From: Platanthera guangdongensis
Taxonomy: Eukaryota; Streptophyta; Magnoliopsida; Asparagales; Orchidaceae
Assembly: GCA_039583875.1 (NCBI GenBank)
Contig: CM077155.1
Span: 11,201,046 to 11,265,045, forward strand
Length of the DNA stretch: 64,000 bases
Reading direction: 5' to 3'
The notes beneath the pieces were generated by a model. That model ran no database searches. It saw nothing but the letters and a program-made list of their open reading frames with translations, and had not been told where the DNA came from. This document shows positions 12,702 to 23,649 of this stretch, piece by piece; the stretch's first letter is position 1; each line of letters starts with the position of its first letter. The position numbers and the translations under genes were made by a program.

Positions 12702-12950
12702 GGTCGACGAAAAGTTGTGAGTTCGTCGACCAGAGTTCGACGAAATGGGATGAGATCGTCGATCTCTACTCAGAGAATGACCATATTCATTCTATGTGCC
12801 CCAAGTTCGTCGATCTCTGCTCGACGAACCATACATAGTTCATCGATCACAGTAAGATGAATAATTATTATATAGGTTTACGTTCAGAGTTCGTCGAGTT
12901 GAGTTCGACGAACTGGCCGTATTTCGTCAATCTGAGTTCGACAAAATCTG
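12702..12950. repeat. TCGTCGA / TCGACGA array between gag and protease of RLC-A
   Basis: Eight or more motif halves occur in 250 bp, including gTCGACGA at 12703, TTCGTCGACC at about 12721 and pairs about 20 bp apart such as 12812-12828. The array sits between the gag end and the protease, where a polyprotein would normally be continuous. Confidence 0.8.
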
Positions 12951-13003
12951 CTGAACATTATTCCAGTTATAATTTTTCTTATTCTTCTTCTTTTCTTATT
13001 TTT

Positions 13004-14615
13004 TTATGTAACTTCAGTTTGATTTGGGTTGTTATTATCTACCTTTTCTTTACCCTTTTCAAACATAAATTTTATTGGTGTTGATAATATGTTTTTCTTG
13101 AGTATGAGGGGTAAACTTGATGATGCACCCAAGTCCAGTTTGCCATTTAGTCTAGCATTGACTATTCTTGTGATGTCCCTCAGCTTAAGGCTTCTCCCAT
13201 TGAGAGATTCCTCAAGTTGTTTGGCCTCACATAGCTGTGTTTTTAGAGAGATAATTTGTTCATTGGCTTGACTAATTTCATATTTTAACTTGATGTTTTC
13301 AGAAATTATATCTTCCTGATTAGATAATTTTTCCCTAAGTGTTTTGTTTTCATTTTCAGAGTTTATTAAATCAATGCACATAGTCTTGAATTTAATTTTG
13401 ATACTATCAGAATTATAATCAAAAGATGATAATACCTGATTAGCTTCAAATTCTGAAGCTCCTTCATTGTCAGATTCTTCTTCATCATCTGATTGACTTC
13501 TGGAGGCATTGATGGCCATGAGGCAGACTTCCTTGGCCCTTGCCTCTTCTTCCTCTTCACTAGAACTGGAAGATGTGGTTTCATCTTCAGTGTCACTCCA
13601 ATTTTCAGCTACAAAGCCCTTTTCCTTCTTTTTGTAGTTGCTGGAGGAAGGCCTTGAGCTTTGATGTCTTCTTGAGTCCTACTCTCTTCTCTTTCTTTCT
13701 TTTGATTTTTTGGACACTCTGAGATAAAGTGTTCAGGTTTCCTCCAGCCAAAGCACACTACTTCTTTACTAGGAGTTTTATCATACCTTGGATTATCATC
13801 CTGTCTGGATAATCTTCTTCAGAAATCCTTTCTTGCAATTTTGTAAATATTTTGGCAAGGAGACTCATTAATTCTACATTTACTGTTGAAGGAATTTCAG
13901 TCTCTTCAGCAGCCTTGAATGCCAGGTTGTGCTCTTTTCTTGTTGGAGGAGTCCTTTGTTCAGCTGCTTCCCTGGACTTTATTAGCTGTTCATAGGATTT
14001 GAGTTTTCCTAATAGAGATTCTGTGGAAATCTCATTTAAGCTCCTGGCCTCCTTGATAGGCCAGATCCTTGAATCCCATGAGCTTATGAAGCACATGAGA
14101 ATTTTATCATTCACCTCAGTGAGGGTGATGTCCTTATCCAAGATCTTCAACTCATTGCTTATTAAGCTTAATCTATTGTACATGTCTGCAACAGATTCTA
14201 CTTCCTCCTTCTTGAAGTTCTCATACAAGGATATGAGATTTGATCTTCTATCTTTTCTTTCATCAGCAGAGCCAACCACCATTTGGTTGAGAGAATCCCA
14301 AATGGCCTTGGCTGAAGTGCATTCAACCACCTTCTAGAAAATATCATCAGACATTGTTTGAGCCAGAATGTTCATGGCTTTAACATCAACAATCTTGGCT
14401 TTCTTTTGATCATCAGTCCACTCAGGTGGTGGAACTGCCTAAGTGCTGGAAGTTGATGTGGATGTAGCTGGTTGAGGAGGACCTGTCAAGATGGAGTTGT
14501 AGATGCCCTCATCAATAGAATTCATATAAAGTTTTATTCTTGCCTTCCAGATGACAAACTTGTTTAAGTTGCATACTGGAGGTCTAGTGCTTGCATAATC
14601 TTTATTCTGTGCCAT
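13004..14615 (-). pseudogene. Copia Gag of RLC-A with coiled coil
   Basis: Translation from the ATG at 14615 starts MAQNKDYASTRPP and runs into a typical copia Gag (MVECTSAKAIWDSLNQ, then KSYEQLIKSREA). Stops interrupt it near 14440 and 14335. A zinc knuckle at about 13760-13700 reads CFGWRKPEHFISEC: the second Cys of C-X2-C is Trp. Then comes an acidic stretch (SDDEEESDNEG) and a long predicted coiled coil (about 13430-13210; NENKTLREKLSNQEDI). Gag forms the virus-like particle and packages the RNA. The start is chosen because it lies about 100 bp inside the primer-binding site. Confidence 0.88.
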
Positions 14616-14707
14616 GCTGTGAATATAATCCTAATAAAAATAAAAGAAATCAGATCTAACAAAGGATCTTTTGGTTCAATGGTTAGCTTGTACAACCAAA
14701 GGAACCT

Positions 14708-14720
14708 GCTCTGATACAAA
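14708..14720 (-). promoter_or_regulatory. Primer-binding site of RLC-A
   Basis: The minus strand reads TTTGTATCAGAGC, close to the plant initiator-Met tRNA site TGGTATCAGAGC. Two bases differ. It lies eight bases inside the LTR edge. Confidence 0.75.
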
Positions 14721-14727
14721 TCGAAAG

Positions 14728-14956
14728 TGAGGGTTAGACCTGAAATACTCTAGAGGGGGGGGGGGGGGGGGGGGTGGGTTAATAGAGTATCTTGAAACTT
14801 TAAATCTTTTTATTGTAAATTAATAAAATCAGTCCTAAGTTAATTAATCTATCACAGGCACTACAGAAATAAACTAACTATCATATGCACAACAATCCAC
14901 ACTACACGGACACAACAAGAATAAAAGAAAAAGATGACAACCAGACAACACAAGAA
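14728..14956 (-). repeat. 5' LTR of RLC-A, cut by assembly gap, with 20-G tract
   Basis: From TGAGGGTTAG the sequence matches the 3' LTR edge at 3966 for about 200 bp and then enters the N gap. The G run is 20 long (14755-14774) against 7 in the other LTR. About 1.5 kb of this LTR and the right target-site duplication are missing. Confidence 0.88.
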
Positions 14957-15456
14957 NNNNNNNNNNNNNNNNNNNNNNNNNNNNNNNNNNNNNNNNNNNN
15001 NNNNNNNNNNNNNNNNNNNNNNNNNNNNNNNNNNNNNNNNNNNNNNNNNNNNNNNNNNNNNNNNNNNNNNNNNNNNNNNNNNNNNNNNNNNNNNNNNNNN
15101 NNNNNNNNNNNNNNNNNNNNNNNNNNNNNNNNNNNNNNNNNNNNNNNNNNNNNNNNNNNNNNNNNNNNNNNNNNNNNNNNNNNNNNNNNNNNNNNNNNNN
15201 NNNNNNNNNNNNNNNNNNNNNNNNNNNNNNNNNNNNNNNNNNNNNNNNNNNNNNNNNNNNNNNNNNNNNNNNNNNNNNNNNNNNNNNNNNNNNNNNNNNN
15301 NNNNNNNNNNNNNNNNNNNNNNNNNNNNNNNNNNNNNNNNNNNNNNNNNNNNNNNNNNNNNNNNNNNNNNNNNNNNNNNNNNNNNNNNNNNNNNNNNNNN
15401 NNNNNNNNNNNNNNNNNNNNNNNNNNNNNNNNNNNNNNNNNNNNNNNNNNNNNNNN
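14957..15456. other. Assembly gap, exactly 500 N
   Basis: The run of N is exactly 500, which is usually a placeholder and not a measured size. The missing LTR part alone needs about 1.5 kb, so the true gap is probably longer. Confidence 0.98.
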
Positions 15457-16080
15457 CGATCATTTTTTAATCAAGGCCACAAATTTAGATAAGAGCCACA
15501 GATTGTCTCTGCTAAAAGCCACAAATTGTGATCCTACCATATCTATTTCGTCAAAAGCCATAGTACATCGTTCGTCATGTCTAATCCCATGCTCTGGCAC
15601 GTCATTTCTGCTGAAAGCTGCAGAAATGTTGCAAGAGACCTATTCCCGCACGACAACGGTGTTCAACTGAGTATTCGTCTTCCATATTTACCACAGACTA
15701 ACAATCTTGCTCAAGGTTTGATCTACTCACGACGCCTTCGACGAAGAAGAAGCTGGCTATGTTCAAGGTCCCCGCCCAACAATGATTGCAGCGATACCTG
15801 GCGCCTGTGCATGTTTCGAGGTGATGCATACTCTCAATATTGCTCAAGGTTCCCGCTCCTCACGGAGCCTTCGACAGAGAAGAAGATCTCCCGCCTGTGG
15901 CTAAAGCTGTAGATCTCCCGCCGTTACCACTTCTCACAGCATCGACTCACGGCGCCTTCGATGAAGAAGAAGCTGGATTTGTTGAAGGTCCCCACCCAGC
16001 AACGATTGCTGCCCAGCAACGATTGTCGGTGCTGCAGAGCTTTCCTGCCCACGTTACACTTCCACAATGAACTCCTTTAG
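15457..16080 (+). other. Unidentified coding-like segment with internal repeats
   Basis: Overlapping frames at 15577-15912 and 15840-16070 are open, but neither product resembles a family I know. A 66-bp unit with GAAGAAGAAGCTGG occurs at 15729-15794 and again at 15948-16013, with a shorter third copy near 15858. The phrase CAACGATTG recurs within it. The DNA after 16080 looks like a 3' untranslated or intergenic tail. It may be debris of a host gene. I cannot assign a function. Confidence 0.35.
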
Positions 16081-16419
16081 CACAACAAAGCCAGCAAGAT
16101 CGCCTCAAAACTGAATCACTTCACCGGCGGCCTTCTAGTTACACATGTATATTCAAGTTTTGTCATTTCTGTCATATCCATTGCTAAAAAACATTCCATT
16201 TTTCATCATTTGTAATCTTCCAAAGATTTGGTTGTGAATCTGTGATGAAATTGTGAGTTCTAGAATGTATTTGGTTGGTGCCTTTTAAATATGTATATCT
16301 GCCAAAAAAATTGGTTGTGATCTGGAGACATTCAGATGTTCTTCAAGCATGAGTATATTTCTACTCTTTTTTTATGAGTTGCTTATTGCCGTTGAATTAA
16401 GTTATCTATTATGTTGACT

Positions 16420-16603
16420 TTGGCTCCGTTTGGCATGGTGGCGGCGGTTATGAACATGAGGTTAAATGGTCATTCATTAACGCACACTTAAGGACTTCAT
16501 CCACCTTTATGTTCAAACTGATTGTGTTTGTTAGTTGATTATTAACAAATGACGGTTTAACTCACACATTTATGACCGCCACCACCGTGCCACATGAAGC
16601 CAA
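16420..16603. mobile_element. MITE copy 1 (about 184 bp)
   Basis: The ends are inverted repeats: TTGGCTCCGTTTGGCATGG on the left and, reversed, TTGGCTTCATGTGGCACGG on the right. Both continue into a GTGG(C/T)GGCGGT-like arm, and the two halves pair along most of their length through the ATTCGTTAAC-like core. A related copy is at 43046-43211. The GGCTCCGTTTGG start resembles that of plant hAT or Harbinger MITEs; I could not settle the superfamily because no clear target duplication is visible. Confidence 0.7.
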
Positions 16604-16780
16604 AAATGTTCCATCTAAAAATGATTGTTAGGCCACATGGCTTCCGATGGTATTCTTTTGATGCCATTTTTTAAGTTGACAATAATCAAGCTGTACATGA
16701 TAGAACTTTGAAATGGTTGAGATTTCTGATTCTGAGAATACGATGTATAAAAATTGCATCATTTTCAAGATATTGCAGGT

Positions 16781-17215
16781 GTTGAGTGCACTCAGGCGTT
16801 GAGTGCACTCAACGCCCCACCAGGGGCGTTGAGTGCACTCAATGCCCCATGCGTTGAGTGTGCTTCAACGCCTGTGTAGACATTGAGAGTGCACTCAACG
16901 CCTGTTCAGGAGGATATTGCAGGCGTTGAGTGCACTCAACGTCTGTTCATGCGTTGAGTGTGCACTCAACGCCTGTCCATGTTGCGTTGAGAGTGCACTC
17001 AACGCCTGTTCAGGCGTTGAGTATGAACTCAACGCCTGTTCAGGGCACTCAATACCTGAACAATGCCTGTTCATGAGTTGATTGCGCACTCAATGCATGT
17101 GCAGGCGTTGAGTGCGCACTCAACGCCTGTTCAGGACAACACCCCACTCAACGCCTGGGGCGTTGAGTGGGGCACTCAACGCCTGGGGCGTTGAGGGGGG
17201 CACTCAACGCCGCCG
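16781..17215. repeat. Array of perfect palindromes (GGCGTTGAGTG + its reverse complement)
   Basis: A 22-bp perfect palindrome lies at 16795-16816, and a 24-bp version with an extra central GC at 17104-17127. About a dozen more or less perfect units follow one another, joined by CTGTTCA- or CCCCACCAGG-like linkers. The period is irregular. Frames open across it reflect only the repeat. Confidence 0.9.
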
Positions 17216-17424
17216 CAGCAGCACCGGGGGCTTGCGAAGCCCGCCATCGCTGGATTGGGTCTCACGGGCAGGGTCACCCGCCGACGGTGGCCCTACCCTA
17301 TCGCTGCCGGACAACCCTCGACGGGTTCGCCGGCCTCCGGTGAACCCCCCGGTGGGCGCCGGGCAGGCCGGCGGCGGCGACAGAGAGGGGCTGGGTACAG
17401 GCGGAAGCGGAAGGGGGGGGGGGG
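17216..17424. repeat. GC-rich dispersed repeat, copy 1, ending in a 12-G run
   Basis: The stretch carries CTCACGGGCAGGGTCACCCGCCG and GGTGGCCCTACCC-like phrases that recur at 29445-29760. It ends in twelve G (17413-17424) followed by T-rich DNA. Frames are open because of composition; I do not call a gene. Confidence 0.55.
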
Positions 17425-18121
17425 ATTTTTTATTTTTTATTTTCTAATAATTAATATTAAAATGAAATTAAATTTAAGTAAATTTAATTTTTAATAATTA
17501 ATAAAATTATTAAATTAAACTAAATAAATGAAATTGAATTTCTAATAATTAATATTTTGAAAACCTTAAAATTTTAGAATTTTAAACTTTTTAAATAACT
17601 GTAGGGGAAGAGCACAACTAGTTAATACAACGACTAAAAAATTACCCCTTTAATCATGTTTCCAAAATGTTAAAAAAAAATCCGGACTTCAGTCTGCATC
17701 AACTAGGCAGTCATAGATGGATGCAATCATTTGCCTTTGCTCACTGATGTTACTGAAATACACAATATATCAGAAATCAATAGAATGATTCATGCCTTTG
17801 GTACTCGCATGAGTCATTCAACAAATGGTACTTCCTAAATTAACAAGTATATTGCGTATATGAATCATGCATTCACAGGTACAATCATAGATGCTGCGCA
17901 AAACGGATTTTATATGATAAACCATCATTTCTTCATGCTCACACTGGCTCGGAGCTCACGAATAAACAAAGGTCCGACACGGGCACTCGATATTATTCCT
18001 TAGAAGAGACCGCCGCATCCTTGCCTTTGTCCTTTGTTTACCGAGCCTCAAAGGAATTTGTTTTGGAAGGCTGGCAGAGCGTACCAAACATAAAAAATTC
18101 TGATTTTCGAAAGTCATAGTG
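17425..18121. other. AT-rich stretch without recognisable feature
   Basis: The first 170 bp are AATTAAT-rich simple DNA. The remainder has mixed composition and no convincing frame, inverted repeat or known motif on either strand. Confidence 0.5.
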
Positions 18122-18600
18122 TGTTGGAACCCTAATACTGATTTGGGCTAGGATTACTATTATGTTGTTTAGATTGATCCATGTTGTATAGTCTAGGTCA
18201 TAGGTTACTCTTTCCAGGGTTGCTACTTCCAGAAAAAAACCCAGAGAAAAAGAAGTTCAACAGATGCAGAAATTCACTCGACGAAAGCAGAGCGCAGATG
18301 ACGATCGCCGAGCTCAGCTCAACGAACTCAGAGTTTTTACCTCTGAGCTTTGCTCGACGAAATCTGAGCTCCGGTTGACGAACTCTGACCTCTATTCTCA
18401 AGCTCAGCTCGACGATAGCCAGCATCAGCTCGACGAAAGCCAAGCTCAGCTCGACGAACAGCTAAGCTCAGTTCGACGAATTACTTATCCAGTTCGACGA
18501 AATCCTTGCTCAGGTCGACAAAATCTTAGCAAGTTCGACTAATTTTCTGCAGTGATTCAGACGGTTTATATTAAGAAGTAAATTATTTTTAAACAGCTAA
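18122..18600 (+). repeat. Orphan LTR fragment related to RLC-A, with TCGACGA array
   Basis: It begins TGTTGGAACCC and continues into ATTTGGGCTA, like the RLC-A LTR start (TGTTGGATCC, then GATTTGGGCTATG). About 150 bp later (18270-18540) it carries ten or more GCTCGACGA or GTTCGACGA motifs. It is on the plus strand and ends without a matching edge, so it is a truncated LTR of a related subfamily. Confidence 0.7.
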
Positions 18601-18984
18601 TTCCGACCCATTATTCTCTGCTAATTTAAAATTAATTAATTAAACTTATTATTTAAAAACTAGATTAACATTAAAAGTAGGTGGAGCCACCCTGCCACCA
18701 GCGGAATCCGCCTGCTTTTATTGCTAATCAATAGTTTTCTTGTTTATTTTAACTGTTTAGTTAACAGCGTAATAATTTTTCGCAGGCATCTTTAGTCTCA
18801 CACTGCCAGGCGGCTGGCTTAGGCTGAGGTGGCTGGACCGGGCTGTTCTTATGCAAAACTGGGCCTGGCGGGTTTGTGTTAGTCAATTTTTCTGATCAAG
18901 CACACGAGTTGGTTTTTTATCTACAAAGTAAAAAATGGACGGTTGAGATCGATTTCGAGGTCCGCTGTGTTATACCGCGCAATC

Positions 18985-19550
18985 ACAACGATTTCCCATA
19001 TTTCTTTCTATATATAATATATACGAGTGACAGGTACGGATCTCCGGCCCGATGGCCATACGCCACAGTACCCGGCCGGCGACGGCTTGCTTCGGCAGCC
19101 CCCAACGGTCCTACGGGCGCGCGCAATCACAACGACTCCCCATATTTCTTTCTACATATAATGTATACGATTGACAGGCACGAGTCTCCGACTCGATGAC
19201 CACGCGCCACAGTACCCGGCCGGCGACGACTTGCTTCGCCCGCCCCCGACGGGTCCTGAGGACTGCGCCCGCAATATATATATATATATATAAATACATA
19301 TAAGTAATCAAAATGATCGTTAAAAAATCTAAATCAATATTACAATATTTAATTTCTAAAGAAAATATATTTTTATACCTAAAAAATTATTATTATATAT
19401 ATATATATATATGAGTGACAAACACGGATCTCCGACCTCGTATACAGCGCGACAGTACTCGACCCGTGGCGGCGGGCTTCACCCGCCACTGGCAGGTTTC
19501 TTGTGACAATACACGAGAGCCCCGGTTCCCCGGGTTGCGGCGGCGGGCGT
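18985..19550. repeat. TATA-centred dispersed repeat, three tandem units
   Basis: Units begin at about 18987, 19119 and 19390. The consensus runs CGCGCAATCACAACGA, ATTTCTTTCTATATATAAT, GAGTGACAGGCACGGATCTC, then CACAGTACCCGGCCGGCGAC. The third unit is more diverged and its centre is a TA microsatellite. A fourth lies at 29281-29385. About 100 bp before units 1 and 4 there is further similarity (ATCGATTT / ATTGATTTGGA). The unit carries a TATA-like block, but I cannot name the element. Confidence 0.7.
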
Positions 19551-20339
19551 TACAGAAGCTTAATTTGATTTTACCTTTTAATTTATGAATTGATTACTAA
19601 AAGTGAAGAAAATAACTCATCTCCCTCTTTCAATTCATTGGTCAGGGGAAAACCTTTCTCCTCGCCCAGAACTCATCTACCTAAATAAAAATGGAAATTG
19701 TCTTTGTACCTTTCTCCTTGTCGGGAGGAAACTGACATAGAGCCGACATCTCCACAAAGTGGCCAATTTTACCTTTCTCCTTGCCCTAATACTGATCGGA
19801 AGCTCATCCTTCAGATGGGAGTTGCCCCGCCTCCCCCCTCAAAACCCCACTTCAATTTCATTTTGCCTTGTTCCATTTCCCCAGCTCCATCAAAAGTTGC
19901 AACCTGCATCTCTGATATCATAGCGTCCTGCAAATATGAACTATCGTCTGGAAGGATATTGGATGAAGAAGAAGATCAAAAGGAGGGAAGATAGAAGGGG
20001 TGCTAGAAGGCGTTACAACGCACGGGAAAAGGGCACGAAGGCTACAATTTTGTCAGCCACGCGAAGCACATGAAGAAGAATTGCACCGAAGAGGTTGCCA
20101 GCCACCGAACGACACACATAATTTGATTTCGTGGAGGAGGAAGTTTTGTGTAACCAAGCAGTCATGCATTTTGGAGGAAAGTATCGGGTTTTTAACAGGC
20201 GTGAGGGAGAGAGAGAGGATCAGTTTAGTTATTTACAGGTCAAACCAACATGATCCAAGGGTTGAATTTTTTTGAAAAAATTTTAATTCTTTTCCCACAA
20301 CATTGTTATTGACACACCTTATATTTCTTTTTTATATAA
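19551..20339 (+). other. Unassigned stretch with two weak ORFs
   Basis: Frames at 19698-19994 and 20000-20275 are open. The phrase CCTTTCTCCTTG occurs at about 19710 and 19772 in two similar CTGAC/CTGATCGGA contexts, so part is a small duplication. The products have no recognisable domain. It may be a decayed exon or repeat. Confidence 0.3.
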
Positions 20340-20341
20340 CA

Positions 20342-20916
20342 TATCATTCGTCGGGGGGCGTCATTCGTGTGTGGGCGCATTCGTCGTGGGGGCGACATTC
20401 GTCGTGGGGGCGACATTCATCATGGGGGCGACATTCGACGTGGGAGAGATTCGTCTTGGGGCGACATTCGTCGGGGGAGACATTCGTTAGGAGCGACATT
20501 CGTCGTGGGGGCGACATTGATCGAGGGGGCGACATTCATCGTTGGTGCGATATTTGTCGTGGGTGCAACATTTTTCGTGGGAGTAACATTTGTCGTGGGG
20601 GACGATATTTGTCAGAGGGACAACAAATATCATGGGGGCGACAAATGTTGTCGGGGTGACTGGTCGTGGGTGCAACATTTATCGTGGGAGCGACATTTAT
20701 TGTGGTGACGACATTTGTCGTGCAGACAACATTTCTTGTGGGATGACATGTCGTGGGGGGCATTGGTCGGGGGTTGATAGTTGTCGTGGAAGCAACATTT
20801 GTCGTGGGGACGATATTTGTCGTGTGGGCGACATTGGTCGGAGGGGGCGTCATTGGTCGGGGGCGTCATTGGTTGTGGGGGCGACATTGGTCGTGGGTGA
20901 CGACATTGGTCACGGC

Positions 20917-20947
<31 letters not shown>

Positions 20948-21005
20948 TTGATCGTGGATGACAACATTGGTCATGAGCGTCAACATTGATCTGAGGCGGT
21001 GACAT
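20342..21005. repeat. G-rich minisatellite (ATTCGTCGTGGGGGCGAC-like, about 15-18 bp) with 27-G run
   Basis: Some 35 degenerate units of the type CATTcGTCGTGGGGGCGA lie head to tail. Each contains GTCG and CGAC around a short G-rich loop. Toward the right the units diverge to ATTGGTCGTGGG. A run of 27 G spans 20917-20943. Long frames open on both strands are a product of the repeat, not genes. Confidence 0.92.
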
Positions 21006-23490
21006 TGACTCTAGCTGATTAAAGTAATAATTACATCAGACAATGTTCCAAAAAAAACTGAAACTCAAAAATAGAGGGCATTGATATTACCTAGAGAATG
21101 ATTTTGCATATATTTAAATGCAGGCTATTTCATTCATTTAAACCCTTAAGGTAGTCATTGCCCACTCCCAAGCGGGCTACGAATTGCGAACAAGTAGGAT
21201 ACAAGGAAGAAAGGTCTACATCTATTAGCAATTAGAAGGTATAAAAAAATAATGACTTCGACTGACTTAAACAGCTCACTAATTCTAATATCAATACCTT
21301 TTACCTAACAAAAGCATGCAAATATACTAAATGATAAATGATATTAACAATTTAATGCATTGTTTTCTAATATTCCAACACTTTTGAAAGGGAAATCAAA
21401 CGAAAATTTAATGATAAATGATATTAACAATTATAGTAGATTTTCATTGTGACTGGTCATAAGACATACAAAGGCAATGAAAGAGCTATGTGACACAACT
21501 TGACAACATCGTCCCAATGTGCAAAACCATTTGATGCAGGGCCCGGTGTGGTAACCGAGGATAAGTCTGTATGTTCATGCCTGATCAGCTCACAGAAACA
21601 CTCACGCCTTGTAATAGGGTGTTTGTATACCACCAACGAGTGTGTGCTTTGAGTGCACTATATATGACATGTTTCATGACCGGAAAATGAGTTATTCCCA
21701 AAAAGATCCCGCCACAAAGGCTTATTATGCGAAAATAAAAGAACGTCCAAAACCAAAATACGTGAAAGTGAGTTGTCCCCAAAATGATACTGTCACAAAG
21801 ACTTATTATGTGAAAACAAAAGAAGCAATACAATAAATAAAAGCAATCCTTCACCAGTCACCCGCTAGCCATGAAACACCAGCACCATTTCCTACAATTT
21901 ATGATAACATTTAGTTTAGAATCGGAGTGAAATGCTAATATAAACGAAGATGAACCAAACAAAAATTTTGTAGTAGCAATATTTAACAGGGAAGGTAGCA
22001 TCAGTCAAACATGCTTGAAGTTATATATGATTTCAAGATATATGCAGATATATGATAATGGTTGCAGATCATCCAATAAACAATTATTGCTGTCCTGTAT
22101 GGTGGAAAAATATGAAGTGACTGAAGAACAAAAATGATAACTATGCAAAAAGGAGGAAACAAACCCAAATGAGATAGATGGTCAATAAATGCAGAGGGAT
22201 GTTTTTGCTGATGAAAGGACCTACTTCCCATCACCATAGTGAATAAAGTTTTTCAGGGACCTGAAAGCAAACAAGAGGAAGACCGAGGAACCTGTAAACA
22301 AACGAAGATGAACTAAACCGAAATTTTGGTAGTAGCAACAAAGAATCACATGATCAAGATTAAAATCATGGTGTGAGCATCAAAAAGAAAACAAAGAAGA
22401 AGAGGAAAACGAAGAGATACCGAGCAAAAATTGTGAGAAAAATCAAGCAACAAAGAATTAGAAAAAACCAAGAGGAAGATCAGCTTACCTGCACTATAAG
22501 AAGAGACGTGCCTTTGGCGTGTGGAGTAGGACCTCTGTAAAAGAAAGAAGAGGAAAGATAGGTCGCCACAATGAAATGTAGAGAAAAAGCAGAAGAAATA
22601 GCTATAATGCCTAATGATTTTTGTTAATAATGATGAATACTTTTCTAAAGTTAGAATGATAATCAATCTGTTATCACACCATCAGATAAAGTATTGAAAA
22701 CTTACAGAAAGGGTATACACATCAAAATTAGAGACGAGAAGTTTTGATTCGAAGATCAGGAAGCTCGAAATCGGAGGTCCAACGTCGGAGAGGAAGAAGC
22801 TCCTTGAGTCTCGCTGAAAGCTCAAAATCGATCCATGTGATAGCTAGAGTCTCGATGGCCAGTTGAAATTTTAAATCACACCAACAGATAAACTTTTTTA
22901 AACTTGAAAGGGAAATATACACACACAATGTTTCCATAATTATGACACAGATGAAGAAGATGAACCAAGAATTGAAGATTGCCGCTGACAAAGCACTGTA
23001 GGTCGGCAGACTGGAAGCTCAAAATGAGAGGCTGGAGCCTGGAAGTTTGAGGCTGGAGATCCTTGAGATTGTCGAAGTCCTGATGGCAAGACTGCTGGAA
23101 GCATCCTTTGAGATCACTGGAGTCCCGCCGTCGTCCCGCTAGAAGCTCAAAATCATTGATGTCCCGCCGGAAGCTCAACATGTAGAAGGGCAAAGGAGCT
23201 TTAGGGTTTAGGAGCTCTGAAGCAGAGCCAATCCGAGAAGGGGTACATGTTATTTATTGTTGAAGCTTCCATGGAGATTTGTAGAAGGAATAAACGTATA
23301 GCAATAGGATATATTTTGGGGAGAGGGTTCAAATTTGATAGGCACACGAAAATGGAGTTTGGGTGGGAAAAATTGGAGGGAAAGAGGAAACGACTCTAAA
23401 AACAAAAATTTAAAATAAAGAAGATGAGAAGCGGGGTATTTTAGGAACTCTGAATGTTACACCATCTCACTTTAGTGTTTGCTTATATAA
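21006..23490. other. Long stretch without recognised gene; one 81-bp-spaced duplication
   Basis: No frame on either strand shows a domain I recognise. At 21684 and 21765 two 60-bp copies (GAAAATGAGTTATTCCCAA / GAAAGTGAGTTGTCCCCAA, each ending ATAAAAGAA-like) lie in tandem. The block at 22730-23230 repeats GGAAGCTCaaAAT and may be decayed genic DNA. Confidence 0.5.
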
Positions 23491-23647
23491 AAAGACACAC
23501 ACACGCACACACACGCACATGTACACGCACACGCACGCATGCGCGCGCGCCCGCCCGCACACGCACCTGCACGCGCACGCGCACCCACACCCGCACCCGC
23601 ACCCGCACCCACACACGAAACCGCACGTGCACCCGCACCCACGCAAC
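23491..23647. repeat. CA/CG-rich microsatellite
   Basis: CACACACG, CGCGCGCC, CACGCACC and CACCCGCACC tracts alternate for about 155 bp, strictly purine-pyrimidine over much of the length. It directly abuts the truncated 5' LTR of RLC-B. Confidence 0.95.
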
Positions 23648-23649
23648 AG

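Larger units (their letters stand above)
3966..14956 (-). mobile_element. SIRE-type Ty1/copia retrotransposon RLC-A (nearly complete, inactive)
   Basis: On the minus strand the order is 5' LTR, primer-binding site, gag with coiled coil, protease, integrase, reverse transcriptase, RNase H, an extra ORF, polypurine tract and 3' LTR. Integrase before reverse transcriptase is diagnostic of Ty1/copia. The extra 3' ORF, long LTR and C-rich LTR end point to the SIRE/Maximus group. The left flank is ATTAG (3961-3965), but the right flank is lost because the 5' LTR runs into the N gap. Every coding block carries stops or frameshifts, and key residues are changed in the nucleocapsid, protease and reverse transcriptase. 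Confidence 0.93.

Noticed and set aside
20303..20989. Overlapping frames on both strands in the G-rich minisatellite
   Set aside because: They are translations of a short repeat, with no start context or domain.
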